A stretch of DNA of 64,000 bases from Klebsiella ornithinolytica NBRC 105727 = ATCC 31898 (GCF_001598295.1 NZ_BCYR01000001.1:124001-188000); one strand, 5' to 3'; counted from the first letter of the stretch, positions 9,147 through 18,651 are shown. Notes: generated from the sequence alone by a model not told the origin. Made by a program: numbers and translations.

Positions 9147-9791
9147 ATGATCGTAGATTTTAAAGTGATACTGCATACAATCCTCGGCAATCAACGTCGG
9201 ACGGACGGGTCAGTGCACAAAGTGCCGTTAAGCGGCAGCGTGTATTTCAATACGCATGGACTGGAAGCCGAGAACGGCATCCGGGAACATTTTCAGGATC
9301 CCGATTGCGCGCTCATGCATTATGCCCGGGAACATTACGATTTCTGGCGTGAGCGATATCCCGCGCAGGCCGGGCAGCGCCTCTGCGCCGGCCTGTTTGG
9401 GGAAAATTTGTCCACTTATGGCATGACGGAAGCTAACGTATGTCCGGGCGATGTCTTTCGTCTTGGCGCTGCCGAAGTACAGGTCTCCTGGGGGCGCGTT
9501 GCCTGTCAAACGATGGCGACCCGTTTGCAGGATCCTGATGCTCCAGAACTGATGCATCAACAGTCGCGCAACGGCTGGTTTTATCGGGTGATAGCGCCTG
9601 GCGAAGCCCGCTGCGGCGATACATTCCGACTGCTCGACCGCCCTGCCGTAGACTGGCCACTCAGCCGGGTGCAGGCGATCATCTTCAGTGATGGAGGGAC
9701 GGAAGAGGAGCTGCAGGCTCTTTCTGCGATGCCGTTCCTTGCCACCCCCTGGAGAGCCATTGCCATGATGCGCTTAGACAGTCGCCGCTGA
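9147..9791 (+). CDS. MOSC-domain protein (YiiM-like), last gene of the ModE-controlled operon
   Basis: A 214-residue cytoplasmic protein of the MOSC superfamily, which binds molybdenum cofactor or molybdopterin ligands. YiiM-like features are GLFGENLSTYGM near residue 85, CPGDVFRLGAAEVQVS, and the conserved cysteine C120 in RVACQTMATRL, then NGWFYRV. A clear AAGGAG at 9135-9140 sits 6 nt before the ATG at 9147, so the upstream in-frame ATG at 9132 is unlikely. It follows the receptor gene by 39 bp. The E. coli homologue YiiM acts on N-hydroxylated bases. The presence of a MOSC protein in an operon controlled by ModE ties the system to molybdenum chemistry. Confidence 0.85.
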   Translation: MIVDFKVILHTILGNQRRTDGSVHKVPLSGSVYFNTHGLEAENGIREHFQDPDCALMHYAREHYDFWRERYPAQAGQRLCAGLFGENLSTYGMTEANVCPGDVFRLGAAEVQVSWGRVACQTMATRLQDPDAPELMHQQSRNGWFYRVIAPGEARCGDTFRLLDRPAVDWPLSRVQAIIFSDGGTEEELQALSAMPFLATPWRAIAMMRLDSRR

Positions 9792-9809
9792 TCCCCTCCC
9801 CCCTCAACC

Positions 9810-9835
9810 ACTGGCTACCAAATCAGGTAGCCAGT
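9810..9835 (+). terminator. Probable transcription stop after the MOSC gene
   Basis: A perfect 10-bp stem (ACTGGCTACC with GGTAGCCAGT) and a 6-nt loop lie 18 nt past the stop codon. There is no T-run, so termination is likely but may be Rho-assisted. Confidence 0.5.
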
Positions 9836-9955
9836 TCAGGTTTCCATCGCCGCTTAATCCGCTGTTTATCACCGTCCTGTCAAATAAACATTATGTTTTT
9901 CATGGGTTTTCATTTTCATATTTACCAATCCCGCCTTGATAATCAAAAACAGAAC

Positions 9956-9974
9956 GATAATAATTCGCATTACT
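9956..9974. promoter_or_regulatory. Possible Fur box upstream of the siderophore receptor gene
   Basis: The 19 bases from 9956 match the classical Fur consensus at about 13 positions (GATAAT then AT then CATTA). The site lies about 80 bp upstream of the receptor start in an AT-rich stretch. It fits iron repression of a siderophore receptor but is a weak match. Confidence 0.45.
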
Positions 9975-10055
9975 TTTTTACGAGAGATGACACTTTCGTT
10001 TTTTATGCGTGGTGGCGTACAGGAGTACCAGGCTACGTCAACTCAGGATTATGTC

Positions 10056-12176
10056 ATGACCGCTCGCGTCATTTTCAAACGCCCGGCGCTGCTGTACGCG
10101 CTGGCCACCGTCTTCCCGTTTGCCAGCCTGGCGGAAGAGACGGTTATCGTCACCGCACAACCCATCGACTCAGCCATCTCGCCAACGCAGGGCTATAGTG
10201 CCAAAACCTCCGCTGGCGCGACGAAAACCGATCAGCCGTTGATTACCACCGCGCAATCGGTCTCCGTCATCACCCGTCAACAGATGAATGATCAGGGAGC
10301 CAATACCATCAGCCAGGCGCTGGAATACACCCCGGGGGTTTACTCCAGCTTCGGCGGCGGCGCGACCCGCTTTGATACGGTATCGCTACGCGGCTACCAC
10401 GGCGGTGATGTTGATAACCTGTTTCTCGACGGCATGCGCTTGATGAGCGACGGCGGCAGCCACAACGTCCTGCAAATCGATCCCTGGTTTGTTGAACGGG
10501 TTGACGTCATCCGGGGCCCCTCTTCGGCGCTGTACGGTCAGAGCGTGCCGGGCGGGGTGGTGAATCTGACCTCGAAACGCCCGCAGTTTACCTCGGAAGG
10601 CCATTTCCGCCTCAGCGGCGGGACGCAGAACACCAAAGGGGCCGCCTTCGATTATACCGATGCCCTCAACGATCAATGGGCTTACCGGATTATCGGCATG
10701 ACGCGCACCAGCGATACCCAGTACGATAATACCCGCGAAGAGCGCTACGCCATTTCACCTTCCCTGCTCTGGCAGCCGGATACCGACACCTCGCTGCTGC
10801 TGCGCGCCTACCTGCAAAAAGATCCGTCGGGCGGCTATCACGGCTCGCTGCCGCTGGACGGCACCCGCTATGCTCACAACGGACGTAAGCTCTCCACCAG
10901 CACCAACGAAGGCGATCCGTCAGACGGGTATCAGCGCCGCGAGCAGATCTACAGCTACGAGTTCACTCATCAGTTCGATGACGTCTGGTCCGCCTACTCC
11001 GCCGGAAGCTATACCCACACCAACGTATCGCTGGATCAGGTGTATCAGGTCGGCTGGATTAATGACAGCGATAGTCTGGCGCGCGGTTACAGCGGCTCGC
11101 GCGGCTCGCTGGATGCCTGGTCAACCGACAACCGCCTGCGCGCCGATTTCACCACCGGCGAACTGGCCCATACGCTGATCCTCGGCGGGGAATATCACCG
11201 TTTCCGCAACGATCTGTGGACCGGCGCCGGCAGCGCGTCGCCTCTCGATCCGTTCAGCGGCTATACCGCGCAGACCGGGCATACCGTGACCTACAGCGAT
11301 AACAACAACCGCCGCTACTACCAGACCGGGCTCTATCTGCAGGACGAAATGGTCTGGGCGCGCTGGCATCTGGATGTCTCCGGCCGTTACGATCGCATTG
11401 TTTCGCAACAGGTCAGCGATACCTTCGGCACCTCCAGCCGCCGCTCCGATGACCATATCAGCGGCCGGGCATCGCTGCTGTATGCGCTGGAAAACGGCCT
11501 CTCGCCGTATCTGAGCTATAGCCAGGCGATTACCCCAGCGATGCTGCCGGGCGCCGATGGCACCCTGCTGAAACCGACCACGGCAGAGCAGCTGGAGGCG
11601 GGACTGAAGTTCCAGCCGCCGGGCTCCGCCGATATGTACAGCATCGCTATCTACGATTTAACGCAAAAAGATGTGGCGACGCGCGATCCAAACATCGCCA
11701 CCGCGACCTTTATTCCCGCAGGAAAAGTTCACTCTCAGGGCGTGGAGCTGGAGATGCACAACCAGATTACGCCTGAGCTGAGCACCCTCGCCTCCTACAC
11801 CTGGAACCGCCTGCGCTTCCAGGACACTAAAGATGGGACTAACGACAACACGCCGCAGCTGACGCCGGATCAGATGGCCTCTTTCTGGGCGCGCTATCAG
11901 TTCCCGGCAGGGATCAGCGCCGGGGCCGGCGTACGCTATATCGGGAAACAGTGGGCGGATGATGCGAATACCGAGCGCCTGCCGTCGGTCACCTTACTGG
12001 ATGCGATGGTGCGCGCCGATCTCGGCGTCTGGTCGCCGTCGTTGAAAGGAGCTTTTGTGCAGGTTAATGCCAATAACCTCAGCGACCGGGAGTATCTCTC
12101 CGGCTGCTACGGAACCGGCAACTGCTACTGGGGAGCCGAACGCAGCGTGACCGCCACCGTCGGCTACGACTTCTAA
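10056..12176 (+). CDS. TonB-dependent siderophore receptor, FhuA/FoxA family
   Basis: Outer-membrane receptor for an iron-hydroxamate-type siderophore, about 706 residues from the ATG at 10056. A signal peptide ends at SLA-EE, followed by a TonB box ETVIVTA and a plug domain with TAQSVSVITRQQM, SQALEYTPGV, RGYHGGDVDNLFLDGM and VDVIRGPSSALYGQ, which are hallmarks of the FhuA/FoxA/FcuA group. The barrel contains YLSYSQAITP and ends in GYDF, a terminal aromatic residue. The longer frame upstream lacks a signal sequence, and CAGGA 7 nt before 10056 supports this start. It may recognise ferrioxamine or ferrichrome. It is a separate transcription unit from the Mo-type operon. Confidence 0.88.
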   Translation: MTARVIFKRPALLYALATVFPFASLAEETVIVTAQPIDSAISPTQGYSAKTSAGATKTDQPLITTAQSVSVITRQQMNDQGANTISQALEYTPGVYSSFGGGATRFDTVSLRGYHGGDVDNLFLDGMRLMSDGGSHNVLQIDPWFVERVDVIRGPSSALYGQSVPGGVVNLTSKRPQFTSEGHFRLSGGTQNTKGAAFDYTDALNDQWAYRIIGMTRTSDTQYDNTREERYAISPSLLWQPDTDTSLLLRAYLQKDPSGGYHGSLPLDGTRYAHNGRKLSTSTNEGDPSDGYQRREQIYSYEFTHQFDDVWSAYSAGSYTHTNVSLDQVYQVGWINDSDSLARGYSGSRGSLDAWSTDNRLRADFTTGELAHTLILGGEYHRFRNDLWTGAGSASPLDPFSGYTAQTGHTVTYSDNNNRRYYQTGLYLQDEMVWARWHLDVSGRYDRIVSQQVSDTFGTSSRRSDDHISGRASLLYALENGLSPYLSYSQAITPAMLPGADGTLLKPTTAEQLEAGLKFQPPGSADMYSIAIYDLTQKDVATRDPNIATATFIPAGKVHSQGVELEMHNQITPELSTLASYTWNRLRFQDTKDGTNDNTPQLTPDQMASFWARYQFPAGISAGAGVRYIGKQWADDANTERLPSVTLLDAMVRADLGVWSPSLKGAFVQVNANNLSDREYLSGCYGTGNCYWGAERSVTATVGYDF

Positions 12177-12193
12177 GGATTGTCTGAAAAACG

Positions 12194-12259
12194 TTCCGCT
12201 CGCGCCGGGCTCTGCGAATGACACCCGATGTGTCACCGTGAAGCGCAGCGCGAGCGGAA
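12194..12259. repeat. Nested inverted repeat between convergent genes
   Basis: Outer arms TTCCGCTCGCGC (12194-12205) and GCGCGAGCGGAA (12248-12259) are perfect 12-bp inverted repeats. A 6-bp inner repeat, TGACAC with GTGTCA, lies between them. It falls between the convergent receptor and emtA stops, so a bidirectional transcription end is likely. Confidence 0.6.
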
Positions 12260-12263
12260 GCGG

Positions 12264-12875
12264 CTACATGGCGTCCAGCGCCTGCTGCAGCTTCCAGATA
12301 TAGCGCGGAGCCTGCGGAGCCGGATGTTTTTTCACCACGTGCTCAAAGAACTCATCGGCATCCATATCGTTAATCTCGTCAATCGCATCCTGACGATTCG
12401 AGGAGAAGGTGCGCAGGAGCGCCCCGGCGCCGTTGGCGTAGGAGACCACCACCGCATAGCGCATCACCTGCGGATCTTTAATCCCGGCAAGCGGGCCATT
12501 CTCAAGGATACTCAGATAGGCCGCGCCCATCGAAATATTACGTTCGGGGTTTTTCAGCTCGCTGACCGACGGCTCGCCGCGCCAGCCCATGCGCCGGTAG
12601 ACATCGCGCCCGGATGTGGAAGGCTTCAGCTGCATCAGGCCTACTGCACCGGATTTGCTGATAACCGTCGGGTTGCCGCCGGATTCAATGGCGATAATCG
12701 CCGTCACCAGCTGCGGATCAACGCCCCACGCCGCGCCGGCTTTTTCACTGATCGGCATCCACTGCATCGCCCGCTTAACCGGAACTTCAGCGTTCCACGG
12801 CGGGTTACGATAATCCTGTTTTGAGCTACAACCGGCCAACAATACAACGATAAAAACAAACCATCTCAATTTCAC
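12264..12875 (-). CDS. emtA: Membrane-bound endo-type lytic murein transglycosylase A
   Basis: Cleaves glycan strands of peptidoglycan internally and forms 1,6-anhydromuropeptides at the outer membrane. The 203-residue product starts at GTG 12875, matching the E. coli N-terminus (KLRWF). A lipobox VLLAGC makes it a lipoprotein. The goose-type/Slt lysozyme fold shows the catalytic ES pair in [10 protein letters not shown], then [17 protein letters not shown], the family motif of MltE. An upstream extension of the frame is not needed. It is divergent from ldcA, 95 bp away, as in E. coli, so the two peptidoglycan-recycling enzymes share an intergenic region. Confidence 0.95.
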   Translation of the reverse strand: MKLRWFVFIVVLLAGCSSKQDYRNPPWNAEVPVKRAMQWMPISEKAGAAWGVDPQLVTAIIAIESGGNPTVISKSGAVGLMQLKPSTSGRDVYRRMGWRGEPSVSELKNPERNISMGAAYLSILENGPLAGIKDPQVMRYAVVVSYANGAGALLRTFSSNRQDAIDEINDMDADEFFEHVVKKHPAPQAPRYIWKLQQALDAM

Positions 12876-12970
12876 ACATCTATCCTTATTGGCTGAAGTT
12901 TGCCGCCTGGAGATGACAATAATCGCTCCAGGCGGCATGATAACCCTTTCATTCTTAGCAAGGAATTGTC

Positions 12971-13885
12971 ATGTCTCAGTTTTATCTGGTCGCCCCTTCA
13001 GGTTACTGCCTCAACCAGGAGGCAGCGTACCGCGGCGTTCAACGTCTGCAGGAAGCCGGGCATCAGGTCCTGCACCAGGAGGTCATCCCTCGCCGCCAGC
13101 AGCGGTTTGCCGGAACTGAGCATCAGCGCCTGAACGACATCAACCAGCTGGCTACCCTCGAAGGCGCTAATCGTATCGTGCTGGCGGTACGCGGCGGCTA
13201 CGGCGCCAGCCGCTTGCTGCCGCACATCGACTGGCAGGCCCTCGTTGCACGCCAGCGGCAGAACCCGCTAATCATTTGCGGACACAGCGATTTTACAGCG
13301 ATTCAGATGGGCCTGCTGGCAAAGGGTAGCATAATCACCTTCAGCGGTCCGATGCTGGCCGGTAACTTTGGCGCCGAAGCGATGGATCCGTTTACTGAAC
13401 GCCACTTCTGGCAAGCGCTGCGCAGCCCGGAATTTACCCTCGAGTGGCAGGGCGAAGGCCCGGATTGTCGGGCCCAGGGAACCCTGTGGGGCGGCAATCT
13501 GGCGATGATAACCTCGCTGATTGGCACGCCGTGGCTGCCGCAAATCGCCAACGGTATTCTGGTGCTGGAAGATATTAATGAGCATCCGTTCCGCGTCGAA
13601 CGAATGCTGTTGCAGCTGCTCAATAGTGGTCTCCTCGCGAATCAGCGCGCCATTGTCCTCGGCAGCTTTACCGGTGCCCGGCCTAACGATTACGACGCGG
13701 GCTATGATTTACCGCAGGTCTGTGACTATCTTCGCACCCAGCTCGATGTTCCGCTCATCAGCGGCCTGGACTTCGGCCACGAGCAGCAGACCGTGACTCT
13801 GCCCCTCGGCGCGGATGCGCTGCTGGTGAACAACGCGGCCACCACCACCTTAACGCTCAGCGGACATCCGGTACTGACAGAATAA
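12971..13885 (+). CDS. ldcA: Murein tetrapeptide carboxypeptidase (L,D-carboxypeptidase A)
   Basis: Cytoplasmic serine peptidase of family S66 that removes terminal D-Ala from recycled tetrapeptides. The protein has 304 residues. The nucleophile region GHSDFTAIQMG, the RGGYGASRLLPHID segment, and the later Glu/His residues (ENI-type EDINEHPFRVERML and GLDFGHEQQ) fit the Ser-His-Glu triad. AAGGA precedes the ATG by a normal distance. Failure of this enzyme causes lysis in stationary phase in E. coli. cvrA follows in the same direction after 92 bp. Confidence 0.95.
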   Translation: MSQFYLVAPSGYCLNQEAAYRGVQRLQEAGHQVLHQEVIPRRQQRFAGTEHQRLNDINQLATLEGANRIVLAVRGGYGASRLLPHIDWQALVARQRQNPLIICGHSDFTAIQMGLLAKGSIITFSGPMLAGNFGAEAMDPFTERHFWQALRSPEFTLEWQGEGPDCRAQGTLWGGNLAMITSLIGTPWLPQIANGILVLEDINEHPFRVERMLLQLLNSGLLANQRAIVLGSFTGARPNDYDAGYDLPQVCDYLRTQLDVPLISGLDFGHEQQTVTLPLGADALLVNNAATTTLTLSGHPVLTE

Positions 13886-13977
13886 AAACTTCTGTTACAC
13901 ATTTTCGGATACTCTGCAGGTTGTTAAAATGATGTCACTTTCATAAAACCTTCACGCCAGTAAGGAGTACGTCAACT

Positions 13978-15711
13978 TTGGACGCCGGTGCGGTCATTAG
14001 TCTGTTTATTCTGGGTTCTGTATTAGTAACCTGTAGCATTTTATTGAGTTCCTTTTCCTCACGCCTTGGCATCCCGATTCTGGTTATTTTCCTTGCCATC
14101 GGTATGCTGGCCGGCGTCGATGGTATCGGCGGCATCCCTTTTGACAACTACCCTTTCGCCTACATGGTGAGTAACCTGGCGCTGGCGGTGATCCTGCTGG
14201 ACGGCGGCATGCGCACCCAGGCGAGCTCATTTCGCGTCGCGCTCTGGCCCGCCCTCTCGCTGGCGACCGTGGGCGTGCTGATCACCTCCTGTCTGACCGG
14301 GATGATGGCCGCGTGGCTGTTCCATCTCGATCTGATCGAGGGGATGTTGATCGGCGCGATTGTCGGCTCCACCGACGCCGCGGCGGTCTTCTCGTTGCTC
14401 GGCGGCAAAGGACTGAACGAACGCGTGGGCTCCACCCTGGAGATTGAATCCGGTAGCAATGATCCGATGGCGGTGTTCCTGACCATTACCCTTATCGAGA
14501 TGATTCAGCAGCATGAAACCGGCCTGAGCTGGATGTTTGCCGTGCATATCGTGCAGCAGTTCGGCCTCGGTATTGCGATTGGTCTCGGCGGCGGTTATCT
14601 GCTGTTGCAGATGATTAACCGCATCGTGCTCCCAACGGGACTCTATCCGCTGCTGGCGCTGAGCGGCGGAATTATGATTTTTGCCGTCACCACGTCGCTG
14701 GACGGCAGCGGTATTCTGGCGGTGTATCTGTGCGGTTTCCTGCTCGGCAACCGGCCGATTCGCAACCGCCACGGGATCCTGCAGAACTTTGACGGACTGG
14801 CATGGCTGGCGCAAATCGCCATGTTCCTCGTGCTCGGTCTGCTGCTCACGCCGTCGGATCTGTGGCCTATCGCCATCCCGGCGCTGCTGCTGTCGATGTG
14901 GATGATTTTCGTCGCCCGCCCGCTGTCGGTCTTTGCCGGCCTGCTGCCGTTTCGCGGCTTTAACCTGCGCGAGCGGGTGTTTATCAGCTGGGTTGGCCTG
15001 CGCGGCGCGGTGCCAATTATTCTCGCCGTCTTCCCGATGATGGCCGGTCTTGATAACGCCCGCCTGTTCTTTAACGTCGCCTTCTTCGTGGTGCTGGTCT
15101 CGCTGCTGCTGCAGGGAACCTCCCTCTCCTGGGCGGCGAAAAAAGCCAAAGTGGTGGTTCCGCCGGTGGGCTGGCCTATTTCCCGCGTCGGGCTGGATAT
15201 TCACCCGGAAAACCCCTGGGAGCAGTTTGTGTACCAGCTGAGCGCCGATAAATGGTGCGTCGGCGCGGCGCTGCGCGATCTGCATATGCCGCCGGAAACC
15301 CGCATTGCCGCCCTGTTCCGCGACAATGTTCTGCTGCACCCGACCGGCAGCACCCGCCTGCTCGAAGGCGATATTCTCTGCGTGATCGGCCGCGAGCACG
15401 ATCTGCCGGCGCTGGGTAAAATGTTCAGCCAGTCGCCGCCGGTGGCGCTCGACCAGCGCTTCTTCGGCGACTTTATTCTCGACGCCAGCGCAAAATTCGC
15501 CGATGTGGCGCAAATTTACGGTCTTGACGGCGGGGAAGAGTTTCGCGAACGCCAGCAGTCGCTGGGGGACGTGATTCAGGACCTGCTCGGGGCCGCGCCG
15601 GTCGTCGGTGACCAGGTGGAGTTCGCCGGGATGCTGTGGACGGTGGCGGAGAAAGAGGAAGACCACGTGCTGAAGGTCGGGGTACGCGTGGCGGAAGACG
15701 AGGCGGAATGA
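13978..15711 (+). CDS. cvrA: Potassium/proton antiporter CvrA (NhaP2)
   Basis: Inner-membrane CPA1-family antiporter exchanging K+ (and Na+) for protons, important for volume regulation at low osmolarity. It has 577 residues: about twelve membrane helices, with the family motifs [14 protein letters not shown] and [11 protein letters not shown] in the transport core, then a TrkA-C domain and a CorC_HlyC-like C-terminal domain (ending [10 protein letters not shown]). The start is TTG at 13978, 11 nt after AAGGAG, giving [10 protein letters not shown], which matches the E. coli N-terminus. A long reverse frame across this gene is antisense and not real. Confidence 0.93.
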   Translation: MDAGAVISLFILGSVLVTCSILLSSFSSRLGIPILVIFLAIGMLAGVDGIGGIPFDNYPFAYMVSNLALAVILLDGGMRTQASSFRVALWPALSLATVGVLITSCLTGMMAAWLFHLDLIEGMLIGAIVGSTDAAAVFSLLGGKGLNERVGSTLEIESGSNDPMAVFLTITLIEMIQQHETGLSWMFAVHIVQQFGLGIAIGLGGGYLLLQMINRIVLPTGLYPLLALSGGIMIFAVTTSLDGSGILAVYLCGFLLGNRPIRNRHGILQNFDGLAWLAQIAMFLVLGLLLTPSDLWPIAIPALLLSMWMIFVARPLSVFAGLLPFRGFNLRERVFISWVGLRGAVPIILAVFPMMAGLDNARLFFNVAFFVVLVSLLLQGTSLSWAAKKAKVVVPPVGWPISRVGLDIHPENPWEQFVYQLSADKWCVGAALRDLHMPPETRIAALFRDNVLLHPTGSTRLLEGDILCVIGREHDLPALGKMFSQSPPVALDQRFFGDFILDASAKFADVAQIYGLDGGEEFRERQQSLGDVIQDLLGAAPVVGDQVEFAGMLWTVAEKEEDHVLKVGVRVAEDEAE

Positions 15712-15804
15712 ACCGCCTCATCATCCTGGTTAAGATATTAATCTTGCATGCTTTTGCTCATTACAGAGCCGTATAAAGCCCCCCGATATCATCTCCGCAA
15801 ACGC

Positions 15805-15833
15805 GCGACCGTGGCCTTCAAGGCCACGGTCGC
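15805..15833. terminator. Strong hairpin between convergent cvrA and P-type ATPase genes
   Basis: A perfect 12-bp stem, GCGACCGTGGCC with GGCCACGGTCGC, and a 5-nt TTCAA loop. No T-run follows on either strand, so it may act as an mRNA end or processing barrier rather than a simple terminator. Confidence 0.5.
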
Positions 15834-15913
15834 TGCGGGAAAGCCCCCTCCCCGATGCCCGCCTACCTTTTACCTGAACGTTTTCACAGCAGGCATCCTC
15901 ATGTCGACGTACA

Positions 15914-18601
15914 TCAGGCGGTACGCCATTTCCGGGTTAACGGTTTTTCGATTTCCACAATCAGGAACATCACAAATCCGATGACAAAAGTGATTACCCA
16001 ATAGCGGAACGGCAGCGCGGTGGTACCAAACAGCATTTGCATAAACGGCGCGTAGATAATCAGCAGCTGCAGCGCCAGCAGGACGGCGCTGACGATCCAG
16101 ATGCCTCTGTTTGCCAGTAGCCCTTTACTCAGAGAAAATCCGTCGGCGACGCGGCAGTTGAGCATATAGAACCACTGAGCGGTCACCAGCGTTTGCAGCA
16201 GGACGGTACGAATAAACTCTGGCGAATAGCCGCGTGGCTGGAGCCAGGCTTCCAGCACAAAGGCGCTCACGGCGATCATCGAGCCGACGAAAATGACCCT
16301 CCAGATAGCGAAACCGTCCATAACGTGCAGCTTAGGATCGCGCGGCGGACGCTTCATGATGTTCTTTTCGCCGGCCTCAAACGCCAGGCCAAACGACAGC
16401 GTGGCCGAGGTCGCCATGTTCATCCACAGGATCAGCACCGGGGTCAGCGGAATTAAATTCCCCGCCAGCAGGGCAATAATAATCAACAGCCCCTGCGCCA
16501 GGTTAGTCGGCATAATAAAGAGGATGGTTTTCTTCAGGTTATCGTACACCCGCCGCCCTTCCCTGACCGCGCTGGCGATGGTGGCGAAGTTGTCATCAGT
16601 CAGCACCATATCGGCCGCTTCCTTGGTCACTTCGGTCCCCTTGATGCCCATGGCGATCCCAACGTCGGCCTGCTTCAGCGCCGGGGCATCGTTCACCCCG
16701 TCGCCGGTCATCCCCACCACCTCTTTTTTACTCTGCAGCGCCTGCACCAGACGGAATTTATCTTCTGGACTGGTACGGGCGAAAATATCAAATTTCTGCG
16801 CGGCTTCGCTGAGCTGCAGGTCGTCCATCACCTCCAGTTCACGCCCGGTGATGGCATTGCCGGCATTGCCAATGCCCAGCATTTTGCCGATACTCATCGC
16901 GGTTTGCGGGTGATCGCCGGTGATCATTTTCACGCGAATGCCCGCCTGCAGGCAGTCGCCAATCGCCGTAATCGCTTCCGGACGCGGCGGATCCATCATT
17001 CCGGCAATACCGAGGAGGATAACCCCCTGCTGCAGATCCTGATGGGTCAGCTCGCTTTGCCCGCTGGCCGCCGGTTTCCACGCCGCCGCAACCATGCGCA
17101 ACCCTTCCCGCGCGTACTCTTCAATTTTTGCTTCCCAGTAAGGCTGATTCAGCGGCTGCAGGCCGTCCTCGGTCTGCTGCTGCTGGCAAAGCCGGAACAG
17201 TACATCCGGGGCACCGGTGATTAAGATCATCTCTTCATTACCGATCCGATAGAGCGTCGACATATATTTATATTGCGAATCAAAAGGGATCTTGCTGCGC
17301 AATTCGGTTGCCACCACCGGCAGCGCGACTTTCGCCGCCAGCACTTTCAGCGCCCCTTCCGTTGGACCGCCGGTAATTTTCCATAACCCGCTTTCATCCT
17401 TAATAAGCTGGCTGTCATTACATAAATCAATGGTCCTCAAATAGCGCTCAAGCAGCGTACCGGGCGCCACCACAACCGGCCCGGCCCCATCTACCGGGTG
17501 AATATTCCCGATCGGTTCATAGCTATCGCCTTCTACCCGATAGACGGTATCCGCCGTAATGACGGCTTTTACCGTCATCTCGTTCATGGTCAGCGTCCCG
17601 GTTTTATCCGAGCAGATCACCGTCATCGCCCCGAGGGTCTCAACCGTCGGCAGCTTGCGGATAATCGCCTTCTGCCGCGCCATGGTCTGCACGCCCAAAG
17701 AGAGAATGATCGAGATGATCGCCGGCAAACCTTCCGGCACCGAGGCCACCGCAAGACTTATCAGCGAGAGCATCAGCTCTGAAACCGGCATATCGCGGAA
17801 CAGCAGGCTGAAGACGAACAGCGCGGCCATCATCACCAGAATGATAATAAAGATGGCTTTGCCGAGCTTATCCATCTGTACCAGCAGCGGCGTACGGTGC
17901 TTTTCAATATCCGCCATCATCTGGTTGATATGGCCCAGTTCGGTATCTCCGCCGGTCGCCACCACCAGGCCTTTACCGCCGCCGGAACTGACCGTGGTCC
18001 CCGAAAACAGCAGGTTCGTGCGATCGCCGAGAGGAAGATCGCCGCTCAGCGCCTCGGTGTTTTTTTCCACGACCGTCGACTCGCCGGTAAGAATCGCCTC
18101 TTCCACCCGCAGATTGTGGGCTTCAATAACCCGCAGGTCGGCAGGGATTCGGTCGCCCGCACGGATCACCACAATATCACCCGGCACCAGCGCGGTGGTC
18201 GGCACCGTTTCATGGTTCCCCTGGCGGATCACCACCGCTTCGCTGGAAAGCATATTGCGAATGCTCTGCAGCGATTTTTCCGCGTTACTTTCCTGGATAT
18301 GGCCAATCAGGGCATTAATCACCGCGACGCCCAGAATCACCAGGGTATCGACCCAGTGCCCCATCACCGCAGTCAGCAGCGCGGCCGCCAGCAGGACGTA
18401 AATCAGGACATCGTTGAAATGGGCCAGGAAACGGAGCCATGCGGGCTTGCCCGGCTTTTGGGGGAGCGCATTCTCACCGTACTGCTGGAGCCGCGAGGCG
18501 GCTTCTGCGCTGCTAATACCTTCGGAGGAACTGTTGGTGCTGGTCAGGGTTTCATCGACGGAGAGCTTGTAGAACGGGCCAGCCGGTTTGTCTGTACTCA
18601 T
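15914..18601 (-). CDS. P2-type cation-transporting ATPase (PMR1/PacL-like)
   Basis: Membrane pump of 895 residues, with the usual P-type order: actuator TGES at about 172, PEGLPA in helix M4 near 289, phosphorylation site DKTGTLT at 332, the ATP-binding domain, hinge TGDGVNDAPALKQADVG near 610, and six C-terminal helices. The PEGL helix and an N-terminal cation-ATPase domain place it with Ca2+/Mn2+/Mg2+ or Na+ pumps (P2A group) rather than heavy-metal P1B pumps, and no metal-binding CxxC is present. The ATG at 18601 follows GGAG. The stress-protein gene lies 50 bp upstream in the same direction, so the two are likely co-transcribed. It is absent from this locus in E. coli. Confidence 0.9.
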   Translation of the reverse strand: MSTDKPAGPFYKLSVDETLTSTNSSSEGISSAEAASRLQQYGENALPQKPGKPAWLRFLAHFNDVLIYVLLAAALLTAVMGHWVDTLVILGVAVINALIGHIQESNAEKSLQSIRNMLSSEAVVIRQGNHETVPTTALVPGDIVVIRAGDRIPADLRVIEAHNLRVEEAILTGESTVVEKNTEALSGDLPLGDRTNLLFSGTTVSSGGGKGLVVATGGDTELGHINQMMADIEKHRTPLLVQMDKLGKAIFIIILVMMAALFVFSLLFRDMPVSELMLSLISLAVASVPEGLPAIISIILSLGVQTMARQKAIIRKLPTVETLGAMTVICSDKTGTLTMNEMTVKAVITADTVYRVEGDSYEPIGNIHPVDGAGPVVVAPGTLLERYLRTIDLCNDSQLIKDESGLWKITGGPTEGALKVLAAKVALPVVATELRSKIPFDSQYKYMSTLYRIGNEEMILITGAPDVLFRLCQQQQTEDGLQPLNQPYWEAKIEEYAREGLRMVAAAWKPAASGQSELTHQDLQQGVILLGIAGMMDPPRPEAITAIGDCLQAGIRVKMITGDHPQTAMSIGKMLGIGNAGNAITGRELEVMDDLQLSEAAQKFDIFARTSPEDKFRLVQALQSKKEVVGMTGDGVNDAPALKQADVGIAMGIKGTEVTKEAADMVLTDDNFATIASAVREGRRVYDNLKKTILFIMPTNLAQGLLIIIALLAGNLIPLTPVLILWMNMATSATLSFGLAFEAGEKNIMKRPPRDPKLHVMDGFAIWRVIFVGSMIAVSAFVLEAWLQPRGYSPEFIRTVLLQTLVTAQWFYMLNCRVADGFSLSKGLLANRGIWIVSAVLLALQLLIIYAPFMQMLFGTTALPFRYWVITFVIGFVMFLIVEIEKPLTRKWRTA

Positions 18602-18651
18602 GGTTATCTCCTCACTCCTGTAACGGAAATCAGAACAGCATCAGGCCGCCC

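Noticed and set aside
14227-15666. Long minus-strand open frame (479 codons) across cvrA
   Set aside because: Antisense to a clearly conserved antiporter; composition (His, Gln, Arg rich) is that of a shadow frame in GC-rich DNA.
17559-18401. Plus-strand frames over the P-type ATPase
   Set aside because: Antisense to a full-length ATPase with all catalytic motifs; Ser/Thr-rich, no domain.
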